Source: Salinibacter sp. 10B
Lineage (GTDB): Bacteria > Bacteroidota > Rhodothermia > Rhodothermales > Salinibacteraceae
DNA length: 64,000 bases
Assembly (NCBI RefSeq): GCF_002954405.1
Contig: NZ_MQWC01000004.1
Span: 1,973,909-2,037,908 of the forward strand
Direction: 5' to 3'
In this document: positions 1 through 7,679 of the stretch, piece after piece
Position numbering within the stretch: the first letter of the stretch is position 1
How the letters are laid out: every line of letters starts with the position of its first letter
Program-made: the position numbers and the translations under genes
Notes under the pieces: generated by a model
Databases searched by the model: none
The model's input: the letters and a program-made list of their open reading frames with translations, nothing else
Told to the model about the DNA's origin: nothing

Positions 1-1056
1 ACACGCGGCCAGCCCGAGCGGTAGACCCGTGAGGAGCAGAATCGCCGCCCCCATTGAGAGCCGCTGCACGTGCGTCGACGGGGCCTCGGACGGTGCGAGC
101 ACGCGTTGAATTCGCCCGAGTAATGATCCGTCGCTCGCCGCCGGGGTCCAGGCCGGAGACGTTCCGCCCACGGCCTGTTCTGCCAAAGTGGTGAGGGCGT
201 TCGCGTACACGGTGCGCTTGGCGCCCGTATCCACTGCGAGAGCGTCACAGCAGGCTTCTCGGGTTCGGCGCACCTGCTTCGAAATCCACCACGTCGCTGG
301 GTGGAAGAAGAGCAGCACTTCTACAACCGCCTGCAGGCGCCCCACCAGCACGTCGTGACGCCGGACGTGAGCCAGCTCGTGCCGGAGCAGTGCCTCTACC
401 TGGTTCGGCGGAAAGCCGGTGAGAATTCCTGCTGGCACCAGCACGGCGGGCCGCCCCCACCCGACGACCATTGGACTGTCGATCCGCACCGATTGGCGAA
501 GAGCCACCGGACCTGACACGCCCATCTCGTCCGCGAGGCGTCGCAGTCGATCCTGCCATTTGCTCGGAGCGGGTGTGCTCGTGCGGCGCAGTCGGCGGAC
601 GCGCCACGCCCCGCCGGCCAGCCGGATCGCATATACCACGACGCCGAAGCCCCAAACGACCACGATCCAAGGCAGGGCCGGCTGGAGCCCAGCGGCCGCC
701 GTCTCGTACCAGGAGGCCGACCGGGCCCCCTCAATAGTTGTAGGTACTGGTGCAGACTCAACAGACGGCGCATCCACAGTTGCTGGGAGGACCGATGCGA
801 TTGGGGCTCCGCGTTCCTCCACGAGAACGTGCTCGCTCAGCAAGGTACCCGTGGCCACCGGTAGCACGAGAAGAGTGAGAAGCGCTGCACAACTCACGAC
901 GTAGCGAACCCGGGGCGGATGATCGTCCAGCAGGCGCAATGTCCCCGCCAGTAGCACAGCTACGAGCGCCCCCTGCCACACGAAGTGGAGGAGCGTCCAC
1001 CCCAGCAGGTCGATGGAGGAAGCAGACAAAAGCGTCCAGAAGTCAGGCAGGGTCAT
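1..1056 (-). CDS. M56-family (BlaR1/MecR1-like) membrane metallopeptidase, 3' end outside window
   Basis: The leftward frame is open from an ATG at 1056 to the window edge (352 codons seen), so the C-terminus is missing. The protein starts with a membrane-embedded region, has a second hydrophobic helix near residues 105-130, and carries the gluzincin motif HELAHVRRHD near residue 225, followed by a downstream Glu-rich helix (TREACCDALA). These are the hallmarks of the M56 protease domain of BlaR1/MecR1 sensors, which cleave or inactivate a partner MecI/BlaI repressor on ligand binding. The start overlaps the 3' end of the repressor gene by 14 bp, which implies translational coupling in one operon. 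Whether a penicillin-binding sensor domain follows cannot be seen; many M56 proteins carry other C-terminal domains (for example TonB-like or carboxypeptidase-like). Confidence 0.9.
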   Translation of the reverse strand, partial: MTLPDFWTLLSASSIDLLGWTLLHFVWQGALVAVLLAGTLRLLDDHPPRVRYVVSCAALLTLLVLPVATGTLLSEHVLVEERGAPIASVLPATVDAPSVESAPVPTTIEGARSASWYETAAAGLQPALPWIVVVWGFGVVVYAIRLAGGAWRVRRLRRTSTPAPSKWQDRLRRLADEMGVSGPVALRQSVRIDSPMVVGWGRPAVLVPAGILTGFPPNQVEALLRHELAHVRRHDVLVGRLQAVVEVLLFFHPATWWISKQVRRTREACCDALAVDTGAKRTVYANALTTLAEQAVGGTSPAWTPAASDGSLLGRIQRVLAPSEAPSTHVQRLSMGAAILLLTGLPLGLAAC

Positions 1057-1429
1057 CGGTCTCGTCGAACTGGTCTAGAAGATCACGGATTTGGTTAAGC
1101 TCGTCGCGGGACACGTCCTCGGTGGCGAGCGCCCGCATCACGAGCTGGCGCGCCGATCCCTCAAAGGCCCGGTCCAACAGGTCGCGGACGAGGCGGCGCT
1201 GCGTGTCGGCCTCCTCGATCACAGCCGCGTACACGTGGGCCCGGCCGGATTCGTCGCGGGTCACGAGCCCCTTCTCCAGCATGAGCTGCAAGTGCTTCAG
1301 CACGGTCGTGTAGCCCTGGTCGGTGTCGAGACGCTCCTGCACGGTGCGCACCGTGGCCGGGCCGTGTGTCCACAGCACACGCAGGATGGCGAGCTCAGCG
1401 TCGGTGGGGAGCGGTAGGTCGGGGGGCAT
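1043..1429 (-). CDS. BlaI/MecI/CopY family transcriptional repressor
   Basis: This 128-residue protein matches the family's usual length. An N-terminal winged-helix (DAELAILRVLW... then VQERL...GYTTVLKHLQLMLEKGLV) is followed by the C-terminal dimerisation helices (RLVRDLLDRAFEGSARQLVMRAL). The ATG at 1429 gives the canonical N-terminus; the frame is open further upstream but that stretch is not family-like. It is the first gene of a leftward pair with the M56 protease, the standard arrangement in which the protease relieves repression. Two identical-geometry palindromes at 1551-1588, about 120-160 bp upstream, are the likely binding sites. The inducer cannot be told from the sequence; a beta-lactam is only one possibility. 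Confidence 0.92.
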   Translation of the reverse strand: MPPDLPLPTDAELAILRVLWTHGPATVRTVQERLDTDQGYTTVLKHLQLMLEKGLVTRDESGRAHVYAAVIEEADTQRRLVRDLLDRAFEGSARQLVMRALATEDVSRDELNQIRDLLDQFDETDDPA

Positions 1430-1550
1430 GGAGGAGCGGTGAGAAACAAGATCACAATGAACGACTGCGTCTCCGTTACTCTTGTCGATTGTCGCTTTCT
1501 CGAACGCACAAGAGCACGGAAGCACGTAGGGGTGAATGTTCGCCCTCAAA

Positions 1551-1588
1551 TACGAACTCGCTCGTACTTTACTACGAAGTCGTTCGTA
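1551..1588. promoter_or_regulatory. Twin palindromic operators, TACGA-N6-TCGTA
   Basis: Two dyads with perfect 5-bp arms and 6-bp spacers lie at 1551-1566 and 1573-1588. Their centres are 22 bp apart, about two helical turns. They lie upstream of the MecI-type repressor, whose family binds paired dyads with TAC.../...GTA half-sites. Autoregulation of the repressor-protease operon is the likely role. The Lon-family gene starts 263 bp to the right, so control of that gene cannot be excluded. The surrounding gap (1430-1850) holds no other convincing feature. Confidence 0.7.
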
Positions 1589-1850
1589 TGTTCTGAGATC
1601 ATCGATTTTCTCCATAGGGCCCTTGAAATCGGGCCTCGTTTCAAGGCAAGCCATTTTCTTCTCTCCCCTCCCGCCCCATGTGCTTCTGAGTGAGGTTTGT
1701 GTGAGAGAAGCATCCATTCCGAACTCCGCCCCCCAACTTGCTTATGAGTATGGATGGTTTGCCGAAGATCGGCCTCCTCCTTCTCTTTGGTGTACCGACT
1801 CCGGTACGCCGTTTCGCGCCCCGCAACGAACCGATGACGCTTTCCCGTAC

Positions 1851-4307
1851 ATGATCGACGCTCTTTCTCCGGACGTTCTACGCACCCGCTTCGACTCGTC
1901 TCAGTTTGATTTCGAGACCACCGACGACCTGCCGGCCGACACCGAGGTTGTGGGCCAGGATCGAGCCGTCGAGGCCCTGGAGTTTGGGATGAACATCGAA
2001 AGCGACGGGTACAACGTCTTTGCTCTCGGTCCGTCGGGGACCGGTCGTCGCGAGCTCGTGCAGCATCTGCTAGAGAAGCAGGCCGAGGACGAGGAGACCC
2101 CACCCGACTGGTGCTACGTCAACGACTTCGATGAGGAGCGGGAGCCGAACGTCCTGAAGATGCCTCCGGGGCGCGGCCATGACCTGAAGGAAGACATTGA
2201 CGATCTCATCGAGGAGCTCAAGACCGCCCTTCCCGCGGCGTTTGAAAGCGAAGAGTATCAGTCGCGCCGCGAGATGATTCAGGAGGAGGTGCGGGAGGAC
2301 CAGGAGGTCGCCCTCGAACGGCTTCAAGAGCGGGCCCGCGAGGACGATATTGCCCTCATCCGCACGCCCCAGGGCTTTGCCTTTGCCCCCATCCGCGACG
2401 GCGAAGTGGTGGCCCCGGAGGAAATTGAGTCGATGCCGGACGAGGAGCGGGAGCAGGTCCAGACGCAAATCGACGAGTATCAGGAGGAGCTCCAGGAGAT
2501 CCTGCGAAAGGTGCCGGAGCACGAGCGCGAGGCCCACGAGCGCATCGAAGAGCTAAACGAGGAAATGGCGGCCCTTGCGGTCGACGAATCCATTAACGTC
2601 CTCCGGCAAAAGTATAGCAATCTGGAGGCGGTGCTCGACTTTCTCACGGCCGTCCGGAATGACATTATCGAGAACGTCGACTTTTTCGTACAGGCGTCGC
2701 AGGACGGCGGACAGCAACAGGCCCAGCAGTCCCCAATGATGCAGCAGGGACAGCAGGGCGGGCAGCGGGGCGCCCCCCCAGACGGAGCCTTCTGGCGGCG
2801 CTACCGCGTAAACCTCATCGTCGATAATGGCGATACCGACGGCGCGCCGGTGATCTTCGAGGACAACCCGAACTACCAGAATCTCGTCGGTCAGGTGGAA
2901 CAGATTGCCCAGATGGGCGCGCTGGTCACCGACTTTAATCTCATCCAGTCCGGCGCGCTCCACAAGGCCAACGGGGGCTACCTCATCGTGGAGGCCCGCG
3001 ATTTGTTGACGCAGCCCTACGCCTGGGAGGGCCTGAAGCGGGCTCTCCAGAACGACGAGATTCAGATTGAATCGCCCGGACAGGCCCTCGGCCTTATCCG
3101 AACCGTCACGCTCGAACCGGAGGCCATCCCTCTCGACGTGAAACTCGTCGTCGTGGGCGAACGGCTGCTCTACTACCTCCTCGATGCCTACGACCCCGAC
3201 ATGGACCGGTTGTTCAAAGTCATGGCCGACTTTGACGAGCAGATCGACCGAGACGAGGGTCACGAAGGGGAGTATGCCGACCTCATTGCCACAATGATTG
3301 CGGACGAGGACCTGCGTCCCTTCGATCGTGCAGCCGTGACGCACGTCATGGAGCACAGCACGCGTCTCGTGAGTGACGCCGAGAAGCTCAGTGGCAAGAT
3401 TGAGCGCATTCGCGACCTGGTGCAGCAGGCCCACTACTGGGCCGGGCAGGACGACGCCGAGACGGTGACCGATGCGCACGTGCAACAGGCCATTGACGCC
3501 CAGATCCGCCGTGCCGACCGGATGCGTGAGCGGATGCAGGAATCGATTGAGCGGGAAACGATCTACATTGATACGGACGGCGACGCTGTGGGGCAGGTTA
3601 ACGGCCTTGCCTACCTCGACCTGGGCGGCTTCAGCTTCGGCAAACCAAACCGCATTACGGCCCGCACGCGGCTAGGAAAGGGAGAAATCGTAGACATCGA
3701 GCGCGAGGCGGCCCTCGGCGGCCCCCTTCACTCCAAGGGCGTGCTCATCCTCTCCGGCTTCCTCCAAGGACGCTTTGCCCAACAGTACCCGCTCTCCCTC
3801 TCGGCCAGTCTCGTGTTCGAGCAAACCTATGGCGGCGTCGACGGAGACAGCGCCTCGTCGGCGGAGCTCTATGCCCTTCTGTCGGCACTGGCGGACGTGC
3901 CCCTGCGGCAGGACCTCGCCGTCACCGGATCGGTGAACCAGCACGGCATCGTGCAGCCCATCGGGGGCGTCAACGAAAAGGTCGAGGGCTTCTTCGACAT
4001 CTGCCAGGAGCGCGGCCTCACCGGCAAGCAGGGGGTGCTCATTCCGGCCAGCAACACCGACCACCTTATGCTTCGGCCCGACGTGGTGGATGCCGCCAAG
4101 GCGGGCGACTTTCACGTCTATCCCGTGGAAACTGTCGACCAGGGCATTGAGCTGCTGACGGGCCTCGAGGCCGGGACGCGAAATGAACAGGGGGCTTTCC
4201 CGAAGGGAACCATCAACGGAAAGGTGGAGGCGCAACTCCGCACATTTGCCAACCGTCGCCGCCAGTTTGCCCTCACAGATGGACAAATGGAATCGGTCGA
4301 CGCGTGA
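1851..4307 (+). CDS. Lon-family ATP-dependent protease (LonB/COG1067-like, AAA_32 type)
   Basis: This 818-residue AAA+ serine protease lacks the LAN substrate domain of LonA. Walker A GPSGTGR is near residue 60. A long Glu-rich coiled-coil insertion (about 120-260) and a Gln-rich linker (about 285-300) follow. The family's GGYLIVEARDLL segment is near 375. The C-terminal Lon protease domain has the catalytic Ser in DGDSAS (about residue 667) and Lys in GGVNEK (about 710); the 43-residue spacing equals that of classical Lon. It is expected to degrade damaged or regulatory proteins in the cytoplasm. The start at 1851 was chosen because the frame extends upstream without homology-like sequence through the operator region. 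It stands alone, with the universal stress gene 112 bp downstream. Confidence 0.9.
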   Translation: MIDALSPDVLRTRFDSSQFDFETTDDLPADTEVVGQDRAVEALEFGMNIESDGYNVFALGPSGTGRRELVQHLLEKQAEDEETPPDWCYVNDFDEEREPNVLKMPPGRGHDLKEDIDDLIEELKTALPAAFESEEYQSRREMIQEEVREDQEVALERLQERAREDDIALIRTPQGFAFAPIRDGEVVAPEEIESMPDEEREQVQTQIDEYQEELQEILRKVPEHEREAHERIEELNEEMAALAVDESINVLRQKYSNLEAVLDFLTAVRNDIIENVDFFVQASQDGGQQQAQQSPMMQQGQQGGQRGAPPDGAFWRRYRVNLIVDNGDTDGAPVIFEDNPNYQNLVGQVEQIAQMGALVTDFNLIQSGALHKANGGYLIVEARDLLTQPYAWEGLKRALQNDEIQIESPGQALGLIRTVTLEPEAIPLDVKLVVVGERLLYYLLDAYDPDMDRLFKVMADFDEQIDRDEGHEGEYADLIATMIADEDLRPFDRAAVTHVMEHSTRLVSDAEKLSGKIERIRDLVQQAHYWAGQDDAETVTDAHVQQAIDAQIRRADRMRERMQESIERETIYIDTDGDAVGQVNGLAYLDLGGFSFGKPNRITARTRLGKGEIVDIEREAALGGPLHSKGVLILSGFLQGRFAQQYPLSLSASLVFEQTYGGVDGDSASSAELYALLSALADVPLRQDLAVTGSVNQHGIVQPIGGVNEKVEGFFDICQERGLTGKQGVLIPASNTDHLMLRPDVVDAAKAGDFHVYPVETVDQGIELLTGLEAGTRNEQGAFPKGTINGKVEAQLRTFANRRRQFALTDGQMESVDA

Positions 4308-4419
4308 TACGTGATGAGTGATTCGTAAAGTGTGATATTGGGAAATAGTGTTCTCCCACGTCACAATTTCCGTATCGGACCGACGCTCCTCCCTTTGAAC
4401 CTTTACGACCGTGTGCGCC

Positions 4420-5265
4420 ATGAGCGAGGAGTCTTCCTCTTCCCCCCAGAACATTCTTGTGGCTCTCGACGCCTCCCCCCACAGCCGGGCAGCCCTCGAC
4501 GCTGCCGTCCGGTTGGCCGCAACCTTCGAAGCCAAGGTGGAGGGACTGTTCGTCGAGGACGAGACGCTGCAGCGGGCGGCCCAGCTCCCCTTTGCGAAGG
4601 AAGTGCGCACGTACACCGCCCCACCCAAGCGTCTGAGCAACCAGCGCCTCCAACGCCAGCTACGCTACCGGGCCACATACGCCGAGCACACCCTCCAGCG
4701 GGCGGCCGAGCAGGCCGAGGTCTCCCACGCCTTTCGGACCGTAGAGGGGCAAGTGACAGAGGAGTTGCTGCGGGCCGCCGAAGGAACCGACCTTCTCATC
4801 CTGGGCAAAACAAGCACTGCCAGCAGTCGCCGCCGCCTCGGCAACACGAGCCGGACCCTCCTGTCTGACGCACCGACGCCGGTCATGGTGCTGCGAAAAA
4901 CCGTGCCGGCCCAACATCCTCTTCTGGTCTACTATGACGGCTCGGACGCGGCCGACACCGCCCTCCGCCTCGTCCTCCAGATTTCGCGGCGGGCCGATGG
5001 CACCCCGATCCAGCTCCTCTTTCCGCCTCCGGAGGCCGACGTCGATCCGACCCGCCTCCGCAACCGCATTCAAACACGCCACGGGGAGGGGGATCTTCCC
5101 CTTCACGGTCGCCAGCTCACCCCCGCCGAGATGCACCGTCTCTCCGCCTTTGCCCGCGAAAAAGAGGGCCTCCTGGTGCTCCCTGCCGGATGCCCGCCCC
5201 TTTGCAATGTCCCCCTACAACAATTTCTCTACGAAATTGACCGCCCACTGCTCGTGGTGCGCTAG
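4420..5265 (+). CDS. Universal stress protein, tandem UspA domains
   Basis: The 281-residue protein begins with NILVALDASPHSRAALDAA, the first strand and helix of a UspA fold. That domain closes with a nucleotide-loop-like segment (LLILGKTSTASSRRRLG) and PVMVLRK near residue 160. A second, shorter Usp-like half follows (LLVYYDGSDAADTALRLV ... RPLLVVR) and has lost the glycine-rich loop, so only the first half is likely to bind ATP. An ATG at 4420 is preferred to the GTG at 4411. The TAG stop (5263-5265) lies inside the left end of a MITE-like repeat. Role: stress tolerance; the partner is unknown. Confidence 0.85.
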   Translation: MSEESSSSPQNILVALDASPHSRAALDAAVRLAATFEAKVEGLFVEDETLQRAAQLPFAKEVRTYTAPPKRLSNQRLQRQLRYRATYAEHTLQRAAEQAEVSHAFRTVEGQVTEELLRAAEGTDLLILGKTSTASSRRRLGNTSRTLLSDAPTPVMVLRKTVPAQHPLLVYYDGSDAADTALRLVLQISRRADGTPIQLLFPPPEADVDPTRLRNRIQTRHGEGDLPLHGRQLTPAEMHRLSAFAREKEGLLVLPAGCPPLCNVPLQQFLYEIDRPLLVVR

Positions 5266-5393
5266 TGGTGCGTCACGTTTTCCATGTCGGGGAGACCGAT
5301 GGGCCAGTGGACGGTCTTCAGGCTGCAGAATGCTGTATTCAACACAGCGTGTTCAATTCGGAATCCGACAGCTTCTGTTTGACTGGCCACTAG
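5262..5393. repeat. CTAG-bounded MITE-like element, family 1, copy A
   Basis: The 132-bp non-coding element starts and ends with CTAG. Its imperfect terminal inverted repeats are TGGTGCGTCA on the left and the complement of TGGCCAGTCA on the right. An internal dyad AACAC-AGC-GTGTT lies near its middle. A close copy is present at 55958-56088 and a diverged one at 55852-55961. The left CTAG provides the TAG stop of the universal stress gene. CTAG fits the YTAR target of the IS5 subgroup of the IS5 family (recollection, not searched). The rest of the gap up to 5567 shows nothing recognisable. Confidence 0.8.
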
Positions 5394-5567
5394 TTTCAAT
5401 TTTCGTTTCGGGTTTTGCGTTGTGCATGACGCGTTCCCATTTTCAAGGGACGAGCGGGAACGTCCCCCGCTTTCGTCCGGACTCAAGTCCCTTCCCAACG
5501 CCTCTCTCCAAACGCCGAACACTTGCGCAGAACACCCAACCGCTCAACGCCCAACCGCTCAACGCTC

Positions 5568-5963
5568 ATGGACACGGACCCAATTGCGAACCTCGCCCTC
5601 ACCCCCACGTCAAACGCCAAACTCACGCCGCTGGAGGTGCTGGCCGACTTTGCCGACGCAACCCGCGGCTGGGTGTACCTGGAACGTGCATCGCGGCACT
5701 ACGCCGATCAGAAAGCCGTGCCCGCCCTCGTGCTTCGACACTACCGGCAGGGCGCTCCGCCCCACATCGACTTTGCGTTTGCGTCGACGTCGGCGGAAAG
5801 CGATGAGGTGCGACTCGTGATCCTCGATGCACCGGATACCGACGAGCCCCTTTCCGAGCAACAGCACGCCCTGCTGCTCGACACCCTCCTAGAGACACTT
5901 CGAGACTACCTCAGCACCCGTCCCGATCACGTTGACCTGCATGTCGATCGGGACACTGCCTAG
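5568..5963 (+). CDS. Hypothetical acidic protein, 131 aa
   Basis: I do not recognise this protein. It is soluble and acidic, with no signal peptide or membrane helix. It has a mixed alpha/beta look: LTPLEVLADFADATRGWVYL, a basic strand region, an acidic strand DEVRLVILDAPDTDEPL, and a C-terminal helix HALLLDTLLETLRDYL. The ATG at 5568 follows two tandem copies of a CAACCGCTCAACGC repeat, which would otherwise be translated as a low-complexity extension. The TAG stop touches the left end of a decayed family-2 MITE. It is flanked by unrelated genes. Confidence 0.65.
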   Translation: MDTDPIANLALTPTSNAKLTPLEVLADFADATRGWVYLERASRHYADQKAVPALVLRHYRQGAPPHIDFAFASTSAESDEVRLVILDAPDTDEPLSEQQHALLLDTLLETLRDYLSTRPDHVDLHVDRDTA

Positions 5964-6118
5964 AAAACTGTTTTGATGTTCGCTCGCCTGAACATCGGAG
6001 AGAAGGCGCAGTCCTCGGCGTCCCTGCATCGTTCGAAAGGCCCTTACACTGACGGGGCTCGCCGATCTGCGGTCTTTACGATCAGCTTGACTTTTGATCG
6101 TGTGAACTGAAACCGGCG
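5961..6118. repeat. Decayed MITE-like element, family 2
   Basis: The left end AAAACTGTTTTGAT matches the terminal repeat of the element at 9797-9955. Internal blocks also align with that copy (CTGCGGTC-TTACG-TCAG and TTTTGATCGTGTGAA against TGCGATCGTGTGAA). The right terminal repeat has degenerated to GAACTGAAACCGG, and no target duplication is readable. It sits directly after the stop codon of the 131-aa hypothetical gene. Confidence 0.65.
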
Positions 6119-6143
6119 TGCCGTCCTTCTCGAAGACGAGCCG

Positions 6144-7454
6144 CTACCCCACGAGTACCCCAGCGATGGTGGCCGTCATCCACGAGGCGAGCGCCCCGCC
6201 GACCACCGCCCGCAGTCCAAGCGCCGCAATCTCGCTCTTCCGGGACGGCGCAATGCCGCCGATGCCGCCGATCTGAATGGCGATGGACGAGAAGTTGGCG
6301 AATCCGCAGAGGGCATACGTGCCAATGATGGTCGACCGCTCGCTGAGCACCGGCTTCAGGTCGCGCAGCGAGGCGTACGCCACAAACTCATTCACGGCCA
6401 CCTTTTCGCCCAGCAGCGTACCGAACTGGAGGATGTCCGCGGCCTCCACGCCCATGGCCCACGCCAGCGGAGCAAAGAGAAACCCAAAAATGGCCTCTAG
6501 CGAGAGGGTCTCAAAGCGCCCCCCGGACGCCTGCTCCACGAGCACGTTTAGGTTATAGAGCTCTGTGCCGTAGACCGTCGGTGCCCCCACCCATTCGAAG
6601 CCCGCATTGATGGCCCCAATGAGGGCAATGAACGCCAGCAGCATGGCACCCACATTCAGGGCCAGGCGCAGGCCATCAGATGCGCCGCTGGCGGCCGCTT
6701 CGATGACGTTGTCATTCTCCTCATGATGTTTCACCTCCGCTCCGCCTTGCGTCTCTGGCGTTTCGGTTTCGGGCACGAGGATTTTTGCCATCACAATGGC
6801 CGCAGGGGCACTCATCACCGAGGCCGATAGCAAGTGCTTGGCGAAGAGCTGCCGCGAGGCCGCCGAGTCGCCCCCAAGAAACCCGATATAGGCCGCCAGC
6901 ACACCGCCTGCTATTGTCGCCATGCCCCCCGTCATGAGCGTCATGATCTCGCTACGGGTCATGTCTTCCACGTAGGGCTTTACCGCGAGCGGCGCTTCCG
7001 TCTGCCCGATAAACACGTTTGCCGAGGCAGCCAGCGACTCGGCCCCCGAGATGCGCAGCGACTTCTGCATGAGCCATCCCATGCCCTGCACGAGGGGCTG
7101 TACGAGGCCCAGATGATACAGCACGCCCATCAGCGACGCAAAGAAGATAATCGTGGGCAGCACCTGAAAGGCAAAGTTATTGCCTTCCGCCGGATTCCCA
7201 AGGTCGCCGAAGATGAATTCCGACCCCTCGTAGGTGAACGAAAGCAGCGTGTCGAAGAAGGTGGCAAGCGTATCGAACACCATCTCGCCGGGCCCGGTCT
7301 TAAGCACCAGTATGGCAAAGATCAGCTGCAGCCCGAGCCCCACGCCCACAAGTCGCCAGTTGATGGCTTTTCGATTCGTGGAGAACAGAACGGCAATGCC
7401 GAGAAAGACCGTGACGCCAATGAGGCCGCGCAGGAGGGCGACGGGAAACGACAT
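6144..7454 (-). CDS. NupC/CNT-family concentrative nucleoside transporter
   Basis: A 436-residue polytopic membrane protein with about 10 hydrophobic segments. It has the CNT core motifs: FAFQVLPTIIFFASLMGVLYHLG, then the substrate loop GQTEAPLAVKPY near residue 175, then GMATIAGGVLAAY, and the C-terminal re-entrant region NEFVAYASL ... TYALCGFANFSSIAIQIGGIG. CNT proteins import nucleosides with Na+ or H+; Na+ is plausible for a halophile but not shown. The ATG at 7454 was chosen over a GTG 12 bp upstream. It is a single-gene unit read leftward. Confidence 0.93.
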   Translation of the reverse strand: MSFPVALLRGLIGVTVFLGIAVLFSTNRKAINWRLVGVGLGLQLIFAILVLKTGPGEMVFDTLATFFDTLLSFTYEGSEFIFGDLGNPAEGNNFAFQVLPTIIFFASLMGVLYHLGLVQPLVQGMGWLMQKSLRISGAESLAASANVFIGQTEAPLAVKPYVEDMTRSEIMTLMTGGMATIAGGVLAAYIGFLGGDSAASRQLFAKHLLSASVMSAPAAIVMAKILVPETETPETQGGAEVKHHEENDNVIEAAASGASDGLRLALNVGAMLLAFIALIGAINAGFEWVGAPTVYGTELYNLNVLVEQASGGRFETLSLEAIFGFLFAPLAWAMGVEAADILQFGTLLGEKVAVNEFVAYASLRDLKPVLSERSTIIGTYALCGFANFSSIAIQIGGIGGIAPSRKSEIAALGLRAVVGGALASWMTATIAGVLVG

Positions 7455-7586
7455 GTAGTGGAGCACTGCGTGAGAGGTCTAACCGAACGGGACAGGGCGT
7501 AATATAGACATCTGCTTTGGAATGGCAAGCGACAAGGGCGTGAGAACAAAATCAATACGCGAATGTCAAGTGACCCGTTAAATGAG

Positions 7587-7620
7587 AAAAGGGCGCTGGA
7601 CGTAGGTCCAACGCCCTCTT
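7587..7620 (-). terminator. Rho-independent terminator of the M1 peptidase gene
   Basis: Read on the minus strand, a GC-rich stem GGGCGTTGGAC/GTCCAGCGCCC (one G-T pair) with a 3-5 nt loop is followed directly by TTTT. It lies about 60 bp past the stop codon of the leftward peptidase gene. Confidence 0.8.
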
Positions 7621-7679
7621 CCCTCATGGCAAGCACACCGACGGAGCAGGAGTTGACTCCTCTCTCTTCCAATCTCTCC

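Noticed and set aside
245-1000. Several 60-160 codon frames on both strands near the left edge
   Set aside because: They overlap the M56 peptidase frame, which runs open to the window edge and carries HELAH; the others show no motif.
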